Below, piece after piece: positions 21,237 through 33,309 of a stretch of DNA of 64,000 nucleotides. This DNA comes from Acanthamoeba lenticulata (taxonomy: Eukaryota; Discosea; Longamoebia; Acanthamoebidae). Where the stretch lies: contig NAVB01000482.1 of assembly GCA_002179805.1 (NCBI GenBank), forward strand, positions 1 to 64,000, given 5' to 3'. Within the stretch, counting starts at the first letter, position 1. Each line of letters opens with the position of its first letter. The notes under the pieces were generated by a model. That model was not told the DNA's origin. It was given only the letters and a program-made list of their open reading frames with translations, and did no database searches. The translations under genes and the position numbers were made by a program.

Positions 21237-22224
21237 TCAAGAGAGCAAGAGATCATTGACAGTCCCATCTTGCACGCTTCGGTCCCACCGCTGGAGTAGC
21301 GCGTCGCAGTGGGCCGTGTCGCAAGGGCAGCCGTTGGCCTGCGCCCACGCCAAGACGTCTCGGTGGCCTCGGCTGGCCGCGCGGAGGCAGGTGAGATCGT
21401 TCCACTCGCAGCCGTTGGCACGTAGCCACTGGAGCAGGTCCATATGACCTCCCTCGGCGGCAGAGGCCGTGGTGTACCAATCCCACGGGCAGCCATTGAC
21501 GTGCAGCCACTGGACCACGTCCAGGTGGCCTCCACCGGCTGCACTGGAGCTGGTCCACTTGCCCCACGGGCAGCCGTTGGCACGCGCCCACTGGAGTATA
21601 TCCAGGTGGCCTCCCTGGGCGGCAGCGGCGCAGGTGTTCTCGTCCCACGGGCAACCGTTGGCGCGCCCACTGGAGCACATCCAGGTGACCTCCGTTGGCC
21701 GCCTTGGCGCAAGTACTCGTGTCCCACTGGCAGCCGTTGGCGCGCGCCCACTGAAGCACGTCCAGGTGGCCGCCCTTGGCCGCTTCTTCGCAGTGTTCTC
21801 GTCCCACGGGCAGTCATTGGCGCGCGCCCACTGGAGCACGTCCAGGTGGCCGCCCTTGGAAGCGTCGCTGCAGATCGACTTGTCCCACGGGCAGCCGTTG
21901 GCGCGCCCACTGAAGCAGGGACAGCCAGCCCTTGCGTGCCAATTCGGCTGCAAACGGGCTGGTCCTGTCCAGGCTTGTCAAGGTTGTGCTCATGGGCGGT
22001 GAAACCATGTGAGGCAGCTCAGTGCCAGGTTGCAGGACATGAAGGACGTGGTCGAGTGCGTGGCTCCACTTGCGGCACACGGCACGACAGGCTGGTAGCG
22101 ACAAGGAATGTACGAATTGGAAGATGTTGCTCACCAGTTCCATCACGAGGTCACCCATGTTTTCCTCGCCTGCCTCTAGCTTCAGCTTCTTCTTTGCGGG
22201 CTCGCCGTCCGGCCTCGGGTTCAT
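21237..22224 (-). pseudogene. F-box protein with WARANGCPWD-type repeats, three frame breaks
   Basis: The start (MNPRPDGEPAKKKLKLE) leads into an F-box-like segment (DLVMELVSNIFQFVHSL, then CRAVCRKWSHAL), followed by about eight 26-27-residue ankyrin-like repeats with the consensus GGHLDVLQWARANGCPWDExTC. Three frame shifts are visible by comparing repeats. Near 21898-21910 and near 21658-21670 the usual GCGCGCGCCCAC is shortened by two bases to GCGCGCCCAC. Near 21791-21797 CAGGTGTT is shortened by one base to CAGTGTT. Together they return the last repeats to the frame used after the first break. It is either a decaying gene or a live gene with errors in the GC-rich repeats. F-box proteins recruit substrates to SCF ubiquitin ligases. 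A related gene lies at 52.5 kb. Confidence 0.72.
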
Positions 22225-22474
22225 CTTTGCAGGCTTGTAGGGCTAACGTGAGGTTGTTGCTCCTTGCCTGTAGGCTGACTTGCTTGTGGTCAAAAAATGA
22301 ATAAAATAATGAAATAAAAATAAAAATAAAAATTTGAAAATGAAAATAAATGAATAAAAATCAAGGTGTTGAACAGTTTCTTCTTTCGTTTGCCCTGCAA
22401 GAGACAAGAGCGGGAAGGTGACATGTAGGTTGTGTGATGATGACTGCCGGGATGGAGACTTAGCTGTTGTTCTC

Positions 22475-23826
<1,352 letters not shown>

Positions 23827-23929
23827 TCACGAGGCCTCGCAACAACGACAACTGCCTCCTCTCTTTTCTCTTGGCTTTTTTCTTGCCTTGATCTCTTTCC
23901 CGCCTTTTTTTTGGCGCCAAGAAGCCACT

Positions 23930-26680
23930 TTACTCGACCGGTTGAGTGAGCCAGCTGATGATCCCTCCAACAACGGCGGAGAGGTCTTCATCATCCTCGA
24001 CGGCAAACGGATCTCTTTCCTCTGTGCTGATGAGTCCTTCCGGCTGGGCATCAGCAAAGCTCGCCAGCTGCTCCGACACCTATACCAGAAGGGTGGGTCA
24101 GCGGCAACACCACATGCAGGCGCCTAAGAACTACAACAGGTACCGTAGAGGCCAGCAATAAAGTGGGTGAAAGACATTCGAGCGGGTAGTGCGTTGCCAC
24201 GCGAGACTCCACCTCTAGCATCTGAAGAGTACGATGTGTTCAGTCGCTGTGCAGCAAGCGCAGTGTGCTCTGCGCATGTACCTCTTGAACGAGCTGCACG
24301 GTGACCTTGTTGTGGCAAAGAGGGTCTTCATCTGCGAGGCATTGATGGCCTGATAGATTCCTGTCGTTAGCATTCACCTTCTTCAGGGCAAGGAGAGCTG
24401 AGGCCTATGAGGTACCGAGAGGAAGAGTAAAGGAGAGCGTGGGCGCCAGAAGGGCGGCGGCAGAACGAAGGATCGGGTTGGTCAACATGAACGAGTCTGC
24501 CAGCTCGGCAGCGGACCACAGTCGTGGTGCAACGCCAACGACCTTGGCCACGGTGGTGGACCACTCGTCTTCAGCTTCTCCTTCTTCTTCTTCTTCTTCT
24601 TGTTGTTGTTGTTGTTGTTGAAGAACAAGTTGGGCGTCCAGCATCGCTAGGTCGAGCGCCAGCGTCGCCCCCAAGCCGTGCCCGACTACGTACAACGGCG
24701 GCTCTGTGTCCATCATCTGTACCTCAACAACGAAGACCTTAGTCCTATGGGAGGATATGCCTCTAGGACGACGATGTACCTCTTCCTCCAGGAGGGCCGA
24801 TACGTCGGCATCTAGCACGTCGATCATCATCAACACGTCTTGTCTAAGCTCCTGCCAGCTGTTGATGTGACCTGTACGCCAATTGTACAGGGTTAGCCGG
24901 AATACACATAAGGAACTAAGCTCAAGGTGAGACGCACCGCGCATGCCTGACGAAGAGCCGTGCCCGCGCAAGTCGAAGCAGTACACCGAAAGCTGCGCCG
25001 CATGCATTTCCTGTGTGCAAACGAGTGGTGTCAGTATACTGCAGTTTGTTGAGGTGAGTCAGTGACCGCTTCCAACCTCCATCAGCTTGACATAGGGCTC
25101 ATGCGCGCAGTGAAGACCCAGATCATGCAGGAACAGCACCGTCCCCTTGGCTGTTGTTTGTGTTAGTATATAAACTGGCCTACCTTGTCGACTCGCGAAG
25201 ACGTACCCTCTTGAGCAAGCCAGGTCCAGAGCCACAGCTTCGTGCCGTCTTGAGCAGTGATAATTTGTTCTTCTCCGTCCATTTCCTCATCATCCTCCAG
25301 TCTTTCTTCAACAGACGCATCCGACGGTGGATTTAGTGCCTGGCCCGTCGTGTCAAGTTCTTGCTTGCTGGATGGTGAACTGCAAGTTGACTTGTGCGCT
25401 TCATCTTTCGTGCTGGTCCCATCGTCCTCGCCTCTATGACCGCTCGTGCACGACATCAGCCCGTCGTCTAAGGGCCCGCTGCAGGAAGGCTCAGGATCGG
25501 CCTCCTCTGAGCCAGAGGACTCCTCCAAGAGCACAGCTTCAGCCGGGGGCCGAGGGACAGGAGGCTTTGTCCTGGGCTCTATCCACGCAATGATCGCCTC
25601 TTGGGTCCTCTTACCCACGTAGAGCTTCACCAATGTGTAAAGCATAAGACCATGCTAGTCCTTCACTCAGTTTCTTGATGCACGTACCTCAGCCTTCTTG
25701 GGGATACCCTTAGATAGGAGGAACATGGTGGGGAAGCTGGTCACTTTGTACTCTCTCGCCAAGTCAAGGTGGCGAATGGCGTTGACCGTCACCAGGCGGA
25801 ACTGGTGGATAAAGCATATATCAGTTACACAAAGGGAAGAGAGCAGGGTGAAGAGTCAAGTTCGTACGTCCGTTCGGTTGGCGAAGTAGTGGGCAACATT
25901 CTCCAGCACCTGTCAAATCAATGTTAGCCATAGCTGAGCACCATGTTCAAAGCAAGCCACTGAGAGCGCACAGGCATGATCTTTCGGCAGTGCGAGCACC
26001 TGCAACGGGAGCATTAGAATCATTTCTGAGCGGTTCGTGAAGGGGAACAAGAGGACGCACCATGCGGCGTAGAACTCCAAGAACACGTAGCGATAGGGGT
26101 CGAGCACCAATTCCTTGATGTTGTCCTTGTTCTTCAAGTCTGCGACCCTGCAAACCAAGCCTGCGTGTTAGTGAGCTGTTACCCTCAGCCTGGACGAGGA
26201 AACGACATACCTGGAGGTACCGTGACCAATTGATTCAGCAAGTAGAGCTTCGGCCATTCTGGTGGCATAGCGCTTGCCCACGGGAGGTTCTGGGCCGCTT
26301 GGTTGGGTTGTGTCCCCTGCACATTGCTCTCCCTCACCCTCTCCTTGTTTTGTGCTTATCTCATGCTCGGTTGCCAGTTCACTATCATCGCGGATCACCT
26401 CAGTTGGGACCACTGCCTCTGTAGGCGAGCCTTCCTCTTCACTCTCCGCGGCGTGAGGCTCCTCTGTGGCCGAAATGAGCGGTTGTGGTGCCTCTCGTGC
26501 AGAGACGAACGGTTCACTTTGTACAGTATCCACAGCAGGCAAGCCGTCTTCTAGTGGAAGAACTGCCAGGTCTCCAGGGTGTAGTGGGGGCACGTTCCCA
26601 AAGGAGGAATGCGCACATGCCAGCAGCATTAGGAGGCCAAACAGGCAACGAAAAGAGAGCTTCCGTCGGTCGAGCGGCAT
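23930..26680 (-). CDS. Secretory thioredoxin (PDI-type) domain fused to degenerate alpha/beta-hydrolase, 682 aa
   Basis: Twelve exons (26680-26211, 26147-26061, 25999-25972, 25909-25868, 25801-25688, 25624-25207, 25150-25077, 25010-24938, 24871-24416, 24349-24282, 24212-24144, 24079-23930) sum to 2,049 bases with all phases consistent. The N-terminus is a signal peptide (MPLDRRKLSFRCLFGLLMLLA). After an acidic linker comes a thioredoxin fold: FLEFYAAWCSHCRKIMP with a complete CxxC, the cis-Pro loop SFPTMFLL, and YVGKRTQEAIIAWI. An acidic, Ser-rich linker leads to a monoglyceride-lipase/S33-like fold: TVLFLHDLGLHCAHEPY, CFDLRGHGSSSG, then YVVGHGLGATLALD. The nucleophile Ser of GxSxG is Gly here. 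The later Asp and His positions also seem absent (LSPTLLLAST, then a direct run to IISWLTQ). The hydrolase half therefore looks catalytically dead while the redox motif is intact. No KDEL end is present. Confidence 0.82.
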
Positions 26681-26850
26681 TTTGAATGACCTCAGCACTT
26701 GAGCGTAGACCGTCTCTTTGACAGGACCAGCCTCTTCCACTTCCTTGCCTGCTGAACAGACACGTCACAAAAGGAAAAGGAATGAGAAATGCTTCCTGTC
26801 GGAAGAAAATGAAGTAAACATAAACGAATGATTGTTGATTTTTTAGAACG

Positions 26851-28373
26851 ATGGAAGACGAACCGAAGACGATGGTGGGTTGGGCAGTGAAGGTGATCAA
26901 CACGGCCGACACTGATTCGAAGGCTTCCCTCACCCTCCGCGCCTTCGATCTTTATCAATCGGTACTCTTTCCGAAGCTTTCAGACGAGTTTCTTGGTCAC
27001 GAAGGCGGTTGTGCGAGAGTTTGTGTTGCGCCTTTTGAAGTGGTTTGCTTTTCATCCATAGCTCCGCTTCAACTTAAACTGCTCTGGTTCGGTGGGCCAG
27101 GGCGAATTAGCGCCGGACGCGGTGGGCAGTGGCGAGGCACCGGACAGGCCTGCGCGCCCGGCTCACGTGCAGCTTCTGCCGCCTCACTTGGCGCCCAAGC
27201 GCGGCAAGGGCGGCAGCCTGGCCAACCGCATTGCCATGGTCCACTCACTTGTGCACATCGAGTCCATGGTACGCGGCCTCATACCATTCTCTACATCGTT
27301 TCGCATGCACTTACCTTCTGGGGGGCTTGGCGCAGGCCGTGGATCTGAGCTGGGACATCATGGTACGTCATACAAGGCTGACCGTAGTTCATTCATCAAT
27401 TCGTCGTTTCGTGTTCGTACCCACATCTTCGCCCTTCTCCAACAGGTTCGGTTCCAGAAGACGGCAGGTACAATGCCCGCCGAGTTCTACGCCGACTGGC
27501 TTAAGATCGCTGCTGATGAGGCCAAGGTGCGAACGATCAACTTTCTCTTTCTTTGTGCTGTCCTCACCATCAACGCTGTGCCACACTAGCATTACGGGAT
27601 GCTCAAGAAGCGGCTGGGGGAGCTCGGGTCCCACTATGGTGCCCTTCCCGCCCACGTAAGCTCTCCCTTTCTCACGACCCTTGCCTCTTGTCTCACCACG
27701 TCGCGCTGGCGCTCAAACGACGGCAGGACGGCCTTTGGGAGAGCGCCCAGCAGACTTCCGGCAGTCTTCTGTCGCGGCTGTGCATTGAGCACATGGTGCA
27801 TGGTGCGCACGATGGTCTTCCCCTTGAGCTTTGTCGAGTGCTTCCTCGTGTTTACGATTCGGCATTCCTCTGGGCGCGCACAGAGGCACGAGGGCTCGAT
27901 CAGATGCCCACCACAGTCGCCCGGTTTCGCTCTGGTGGCGATGCCGTGACGGCCGACCTTCTCGAGGTCATCCTCCAGGACGAGATCACGCACGTTACGG
28001 CGGGCATGAAGTGGTTCACCTACCTGTGCCAACAAGCCGACCCACCACTGGTTCGTGTGTCTCCACACAGCTGCACTTTCGCACGCCAAATCTGACCGAC
28101 ACGAGCCGGTTGGGCGGACAGGACCCCGTCTCCACGTTCCACCAACTGGTGCGCGAGAACTTCCGCGGAGGCCTGAAGCCCCCGTTCAACACCACGGCCA
28201 GGCACGTCGTTCGTCGTCGTTTGTTTGCGCTTATAGGCTTGTGGCTGACGCGTGTGGGGTGCATCGTGAACAGGGAGCAAGCAGGCATGACCGAGGAGTG
28301 GTATCTGCCTTTGGTTCTGCCCCTCAAGGGGACCACGCCAGCGACCACAAGCGAGCCTCAAAAACAAAATTAA
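26851..28373 (+). CDS. DUF455 ferritin-like protein
   Basis: At least seven short exons. The joined protein carries the complete DUF455 pattern: APDRPARPAHVQLLPP, HSLVHIESMAVDLSWDIM, FYADWLKIAADEAKHYGML, LPAHDGLWESAQQT, EARGLDQMP, VILQDEITHVTAGMKWF and GGLKPPFNTTAR followed by WYLPL. The glutamates and histidines in HIE, EAKH, the EAR helix and DEITH have ferritin-like di-iron spacing. The family is common in bacteria and scattered in protists and has no settled biochemical role that I can state. The junction at 27813 restores EHMVHEARG. It is divergent from the thioredoxin/hydrolase gene with about 170 bases between start codons. No targeting peptide is obvious. The stop is TAA at 28371-28373. 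Confidence 0.87.
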
Positions 28374-28790
28374 GAAATAAAAAATAGAAAAAGGAGATTT
28401 TCTCTTTGCAACACAATTAATACACCAAGCTGGTCGGCGCAACCAACACCACAAGGCCCTTCAACTGCCCCTCGATTTCCTGGTGACCTGCTTTCGAGAC
28501 TTGCAACGTGTGCCACTGGTACGGCAACTGCCTGGAGGCCCCTTGAGTGGTCGCCAGTGGAGATGATTTTTTTTTTTTTTAATAACTTAGTATTAGTGCG
28601 TGAGGAGGTGTAGACACAAGCGAACCCTGACTTGCTGCTATACATTTTGTCCCACAAGCTTCGGCACGTTGCCAAAGCTCGCGTTGCACAGCCACACGCA
28701 GCTAAACTGACTCTGCCACAACAGCACGACGCCGAGATTGAAAGCGAAGGGCGGCCTGGGCGAGCGGGCCGCCACACCACAGAAGGGCAA
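28374..28790. other. Intergenic region
   Basis: Starts with an A-rich 3' region, has a run of 15 T near 28566-28580, and then becomes the probable leader of the RasGEF gene. An in-frame extension upstream of 28791 exists but is less likely to be the start. Confidence 0.4.
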
Positions 28791-31700
28791 ATGGACGAAG
28801 AGGACAAGCCCAAGCGCGCCAAGAAGGAGCGCGGCAGCGGGCGCGGCGGACACAAGGACAAGGACAGGGAGAAAGACAACAAAGACAAAGACAACAGCAA
28901 TAAGAACGACCTGAGCAGCCGGGACTCGTCCTCGACCCGGCGTGAGGAGGCCCGAGCCCACAGGGGCAAGAGCCCTCACAAGCAGGACGCGGGCGAGGGC
29001 GGCCACGCCTCAGCTGAGGCGGGCGATGACAGCCACACGCCCAACAACGGCGTCGGTACGCCCAAGGACAAGGGCAGCAGGTCGTCCAAGAGTGGGGCCA
29101 AAGGCGAGCGCAAGGCCGCGGCCGAGCCCAAGGGCAAGGAGCGCGAGGGCGAGGCCTCTTCGTTTCGCGAGCTCGACTCGCTGTCGTCGTCGACCACCTA
29201 CGTGCAGCGCGGATCCGCGGGCGCTTCGGCAACAACGACGACGACGACCCCGGTGGTGATCCCGACCCTCGCGCTGGCGGCCCTCCACTCGCCTTCCTCT
29301 TCTTCTTCTTCCCCCATTTCCTCATCTCCCCCTTCATCTTCTTCCTCGTCCTCTTCAACGCAGCACCTCGTCCTGCCGTCTTCTTCTGCGCTCAATGTCT
29401 CACCCTCGACCTCGCCCTCCACGACACCCATCAACTCCCCGACGTCGCCACCATCAACAGCAAAGACGTCATCGTCCGGATCGATGATCATGCCGTCTTC
29501 CTCGTCCTCGTCGGCCTCGACCAGTTCGTCCTCCTCGGGGACGCAGCACAAGGGGCGGCGCAACAAGGAGGTGCCCCGGTTGTTCAAGTGGCGCACGTCG
29601 ATCCGCTCGTTCCTGAGCGAGGTCGAGGCCGAGGACGAGGACGACGACCAGCAGCAGAGCCATGAGGCCATCTCCGATCGCGTCCGCATCTACAAGCGCG
29701 CGTCGGCCGACTACGAGGCCCAGCGCGTCGACCGCTGGTCCTGCCGCTTGTGCAGCATCATCAATGAGGTTCCCCGTCTCCTCCTCATCACCCCGCACCG
29801 CACGCGCACACACGCGGCGCGCGTGCGAGCGAGCCTCACCATGCATGACGCGGGCAACACAGGCCACGAGGAGCACTTGCCAGGCGTGCGGCAGGCGACG
29901 CCGCAGCTCGACGTCGGGACACATCTACGCTCTTGATGAGGATGACGACGACGACAATGTGCCGCGCCGGAACACGCTGACCAGCGGCTGCCCGGTGGCC
30001 AAGATCGCTGAGGAGGTACGTCCCTGATTGGCAGACATTTACCAGTGCACAAGACGTGATTGGCCAGGACTCATACGGGTGGTTGCAGATTTTGTTGCAC
30101 ATCTTCTCCTATCTCGACATACGGGACTTGGCGGCGGCCGCCTGCGTCTGCCGCAAGTGGCGTGTGTTGACGGACGACCACTGCCTCTGGAACACGCTCA
30201 TCGTGTCCCACGCGTCGCGCCGTTCGTCTTTCCCTCTCCAATGGCATTTAGACCAAAACGCGGACACTTTCGTGGCTCACACCGCTCCTATGCTCAGTGC
30301 TGGGCCCGTGGGAAGCGAAGCGAGTGCTCGAAGGCGAGGAAGAGGAAGACATGAGTGATGAGGGTGGGGAGGAGGTGCTCTTCTACCACCTCAACGGCGG
30401 GCGATTCAAGGTGCGCCCCCCGATTATTGTTTTCGCCTTTCGTTCTCCTCCCTTTTCGTTCTTTGTCGCTTTTCGTTCTTCGGCACTGACAGTGGCGACG
30501 CGGGGAACGGCAGGCGGCGTCTCTGGATCGGTTAATCGACATGATCACGTCCGGCGACGACCTAGACCTGAACGAGCAGAAGGCCTTTCTGGCAACCTAT
30601 CCGTCCTTCACGTCGTCCGAGCTCCTCCTGGCCAAGATCATCGGCCTCGTACTTGCCTTGCTTTCTCCGCCTCCCCCCCCCCGAAAGAATGCCAGACATT
30701 TGGCGCTGACGTGGCTACTATGTGCCTTGCGTGCGCGCACAGTACAACCGCGTCGCGCGGCGGGCCGAGCGACACGAGGAGGAGCGCAGCAAGGGCAAGG
30801 GCTCTTGGGAGGAAGAGGCCGCCGAGGCCCTGCGCCGCCCGGTCACGTTGTGCCTCGGCTCCATGTCGCTCAAGGCCTCGACCAAGCATCTGGGCCACAG
30901 CGCTGCAGAAGGCGAGGACGGAAGCGGCGGCAGCACCAACAGCGACAATATCAGCGAGTCCGAGAGCGGCAGCTCGTCGGGCGAGACGTCAACGCCTCGC
31001 CGGCGCGGGCAGACGATCAACACGTACTCTCATCTCACCTCATGACATGAATCTGGCTGGCTGGATCGCCTCACTTTGCGCCTCACTTGGCTCCCATCGC
31101 AGGCCTCGCGACAAGCCGGACCACAGCATCTGGCGGACGGCCAAGGCTGAGAGCGATGTACGTCACATGGAACCATTGGATGCTGCTGGTGGTCGTCGTA
31201 CTCACCTCCTGCACCGTACAGAGTTACAGCAAGGACAAGGCCGCACTGTCCGCCAGCGGCGGCGCATTCACCTCAGCGAGGGCCCGCGGCAAGTGCGTCG
31301 TCGTTGTCGTCATTGAAATTGCCGCCTCGCCGCATGGCGCGATTGGCGAGCTGAGTTGATTAACTGGCTTGATGGTGATGTTCAGGTCGGCCGGCACGAC
31401 CATCGCCGTGGGCGAGTCGCGCAGCCGCGACGGCCGGACGGTGCCCTCGCCGCCCCCGCCGCCACCACCACCTCCGCCGCCTCCGCCGGTCTTTATCAAG
31501 GCCGCGCTGCCCAAGTCGCGGACCAAGAAGAAGCAGGCAGCCCGGACGCCGCCGCCTACTGGAGGCGCCTCCTCGTCCTTGGCCTCGTCCGCCGTGGTGC
31601 TGGGACCGTCCCCGGGCGGCGGCTCGAGCATATCGAGCGCCGCCAACGAGCCGTCGTCGGACACTATCGACGCCGACACGTTCGCCAAGCAGGTCCCACG

Positions 31701-33009
31701 CCCTTCCTCGCCTCTGGTGTTTGTTGGCCTTGACGTTGACGTCGAGCTGACCATCTTCACCTTCATCGTAAGCAGGCGCGCATCTGCTCGCTGCTCAAGA
31801 AGTGGGTCGAGGCCAACTACGAGGAGCTGCCGCAGGGCGTCATCGGCCTCCTCCTCGCCTTTGTGCGCGGTCGGCTCCTGCGCCAGCGCCACCCAGCCTA
31901 CGCCCCGATGGTACTTGAATCCGAATATATTAAATTCAATTTATTTTAGATTTAATTATTGTATTTAATATTGTTGTCGACAGGCGCACTCGCTGGTGAT
32001 GTCCATCACGCGACGGGCGCGGCTGCTGCGCGGGGAGGAACTGGGCCACGCCAACATCTTCCCGCAACTCCCGCCCGAACCCGAAGTGCCCCGCAACATC
32101 TGCAGCCCGACGCTGTCGCTGTGGGACGTGCCGCCGCTCGAGATCGCGCGGCAGCTGACGTTGATCGAGTTTGAGCGGTTCAAGGCCATCCGCGCCTCCG
32201 AGCTCTTTGGCCAGGCCTGGTCGTCGGCCCGCAACAGGCACAAGGCGCCGCACGTGGTGGCGATGATCATCGCCTTCAACGATTTTTGCATGTGGGTGTC
32301 GACCACGCTCCTGAGCTACGAGCGGATCAAGGACCGCGTCAAGTGCATGGAGACCTTTGCCGCCATCGCCAAGCACCTGTACAACCTCAAGAACTTCAAC
32401 ACGCTGATGGCCCTCCTGGCCGGCCTTCGCTCGGGCCCGGTCTACCGCCTGGCCTACACGCGCGCCGAGGTCTCGCGCAAGGCCGACAAGATGCTGGAGC
32501 ACCTCAACCTCCTCATGCGCGGCGACAACGCCTACAAGACCTACAGGTATGCTGACCACCATGTTGTTTTCTTGTTGTTATGTTGATGTTGGTCATGACA
32601 CGCATACATGAAACATTCCAGAGACGTGTTGAGCCAATCGGCGCCGCCTTGTATTCCATACTTGGGAGTTCACTTGTCCGACCTGACGTTCATCGAAGAT
32701 GGCAATGCGGATACCATACGCGGGCTCATCAACTTCACCAAGCGCCGCTTCCTGTTCCGAGTCATCTCTGACATTTCGCGCTACCAGCAGAACCCGTACA
32801 ACCTCCACCCCGTACCACAAATTCAGGCACGTTCTTCTCCTCCTTGAATCGACCCAACACGTACTCGTTGTAGCGACTTCTTCTCATGTTTTAGCGCATA
32901 CCACGTACAGAGCTTGTTGACCAATTTTGCCATCAAGAAGGACGATGAACTCTACGATATCTCCCTCCAGCGTGAGCCGCGCGATGCCGAACGCAAGGAC
33001 ATCCTTTAG
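28791..33009 (+). CDS. RasGEF with RanBP2-type zinc finger and F-box
   Basis: About twelve exons. The N-terminal ~270 residues are disordered (Lys/Asp-rich, then long Ser/Thr/Pro runs). At the join 29768|29863 a RanBP2-type zinc finger appears, WSCRLCSIINEATRSTCQAC, with W-x-C-x2-C-x3-N-x6-C-x2-C spacing. It is followed by an acidic patch and an F-box (ILLHIFSYLDIRDLAAAACV, CRKWRVL). Then come a RasGEF N-terminal (REM) domain from about 30514 (SLDRLIDMITSGDDLDLNEQ), a disordered section with a run of 13 Pro near 31450-31490, and the CDC25-type catalytic domain (IARQLTLIEFERFKAI, VVAMIIAFNDFCMWV, TLMALLAGLRSGPVYRL, CIPYLGVHLSDLTFIEDGN). It should load GTP on Ras-family proteins. The F-box suggests contact with SCF ubiquitin ligase; the zinc finger suggests ubiquitin or RNA binding. 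Stop TAG at 33007-33009. Confidence 0.88.
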
Positions 33010-33309
33010 AAGTGAAGCGCGTAGCGCCAGTTTTCAAAGGCCCGACTGGCGATTTGTCTGGATCTCGACTTTCGGAAATAATATTTAACGATTCTGAAAC
33101 GTTTAAATACCCACGAAAATCGCAAAAAGTTGGTTTATTCAGTTCTCCCACCACAAAGTCTTGAGTACAAGAAGCACGAAGCCACAGGTGCGCCTCATCA
33201 TCTTCATGTTCTCCCTACGCTTGGGCGGCTGGCAGGCTGAATGATCGAATAGGCCTGCTAGGCGAGATTTTGTCCGTCTAACGGGTTTTACTTTATTCAG
33301 ATTTACACA
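33010..33309. other. Intergenic region
   Basis: AT-rich spacer between the RasGEF stop and the acyl-CoA dehydrogenase start. Nothing coding is seen. Confidence 0.4.

Noticed and set aside
25150..25207. Frameshift at the start of the hydrolase domain
   Set aside because: Using the acceptor CAACAG| at 25151 instead of CCAAG| restores frame (QEAKGTVLFLHD), so no frameshift is needed.
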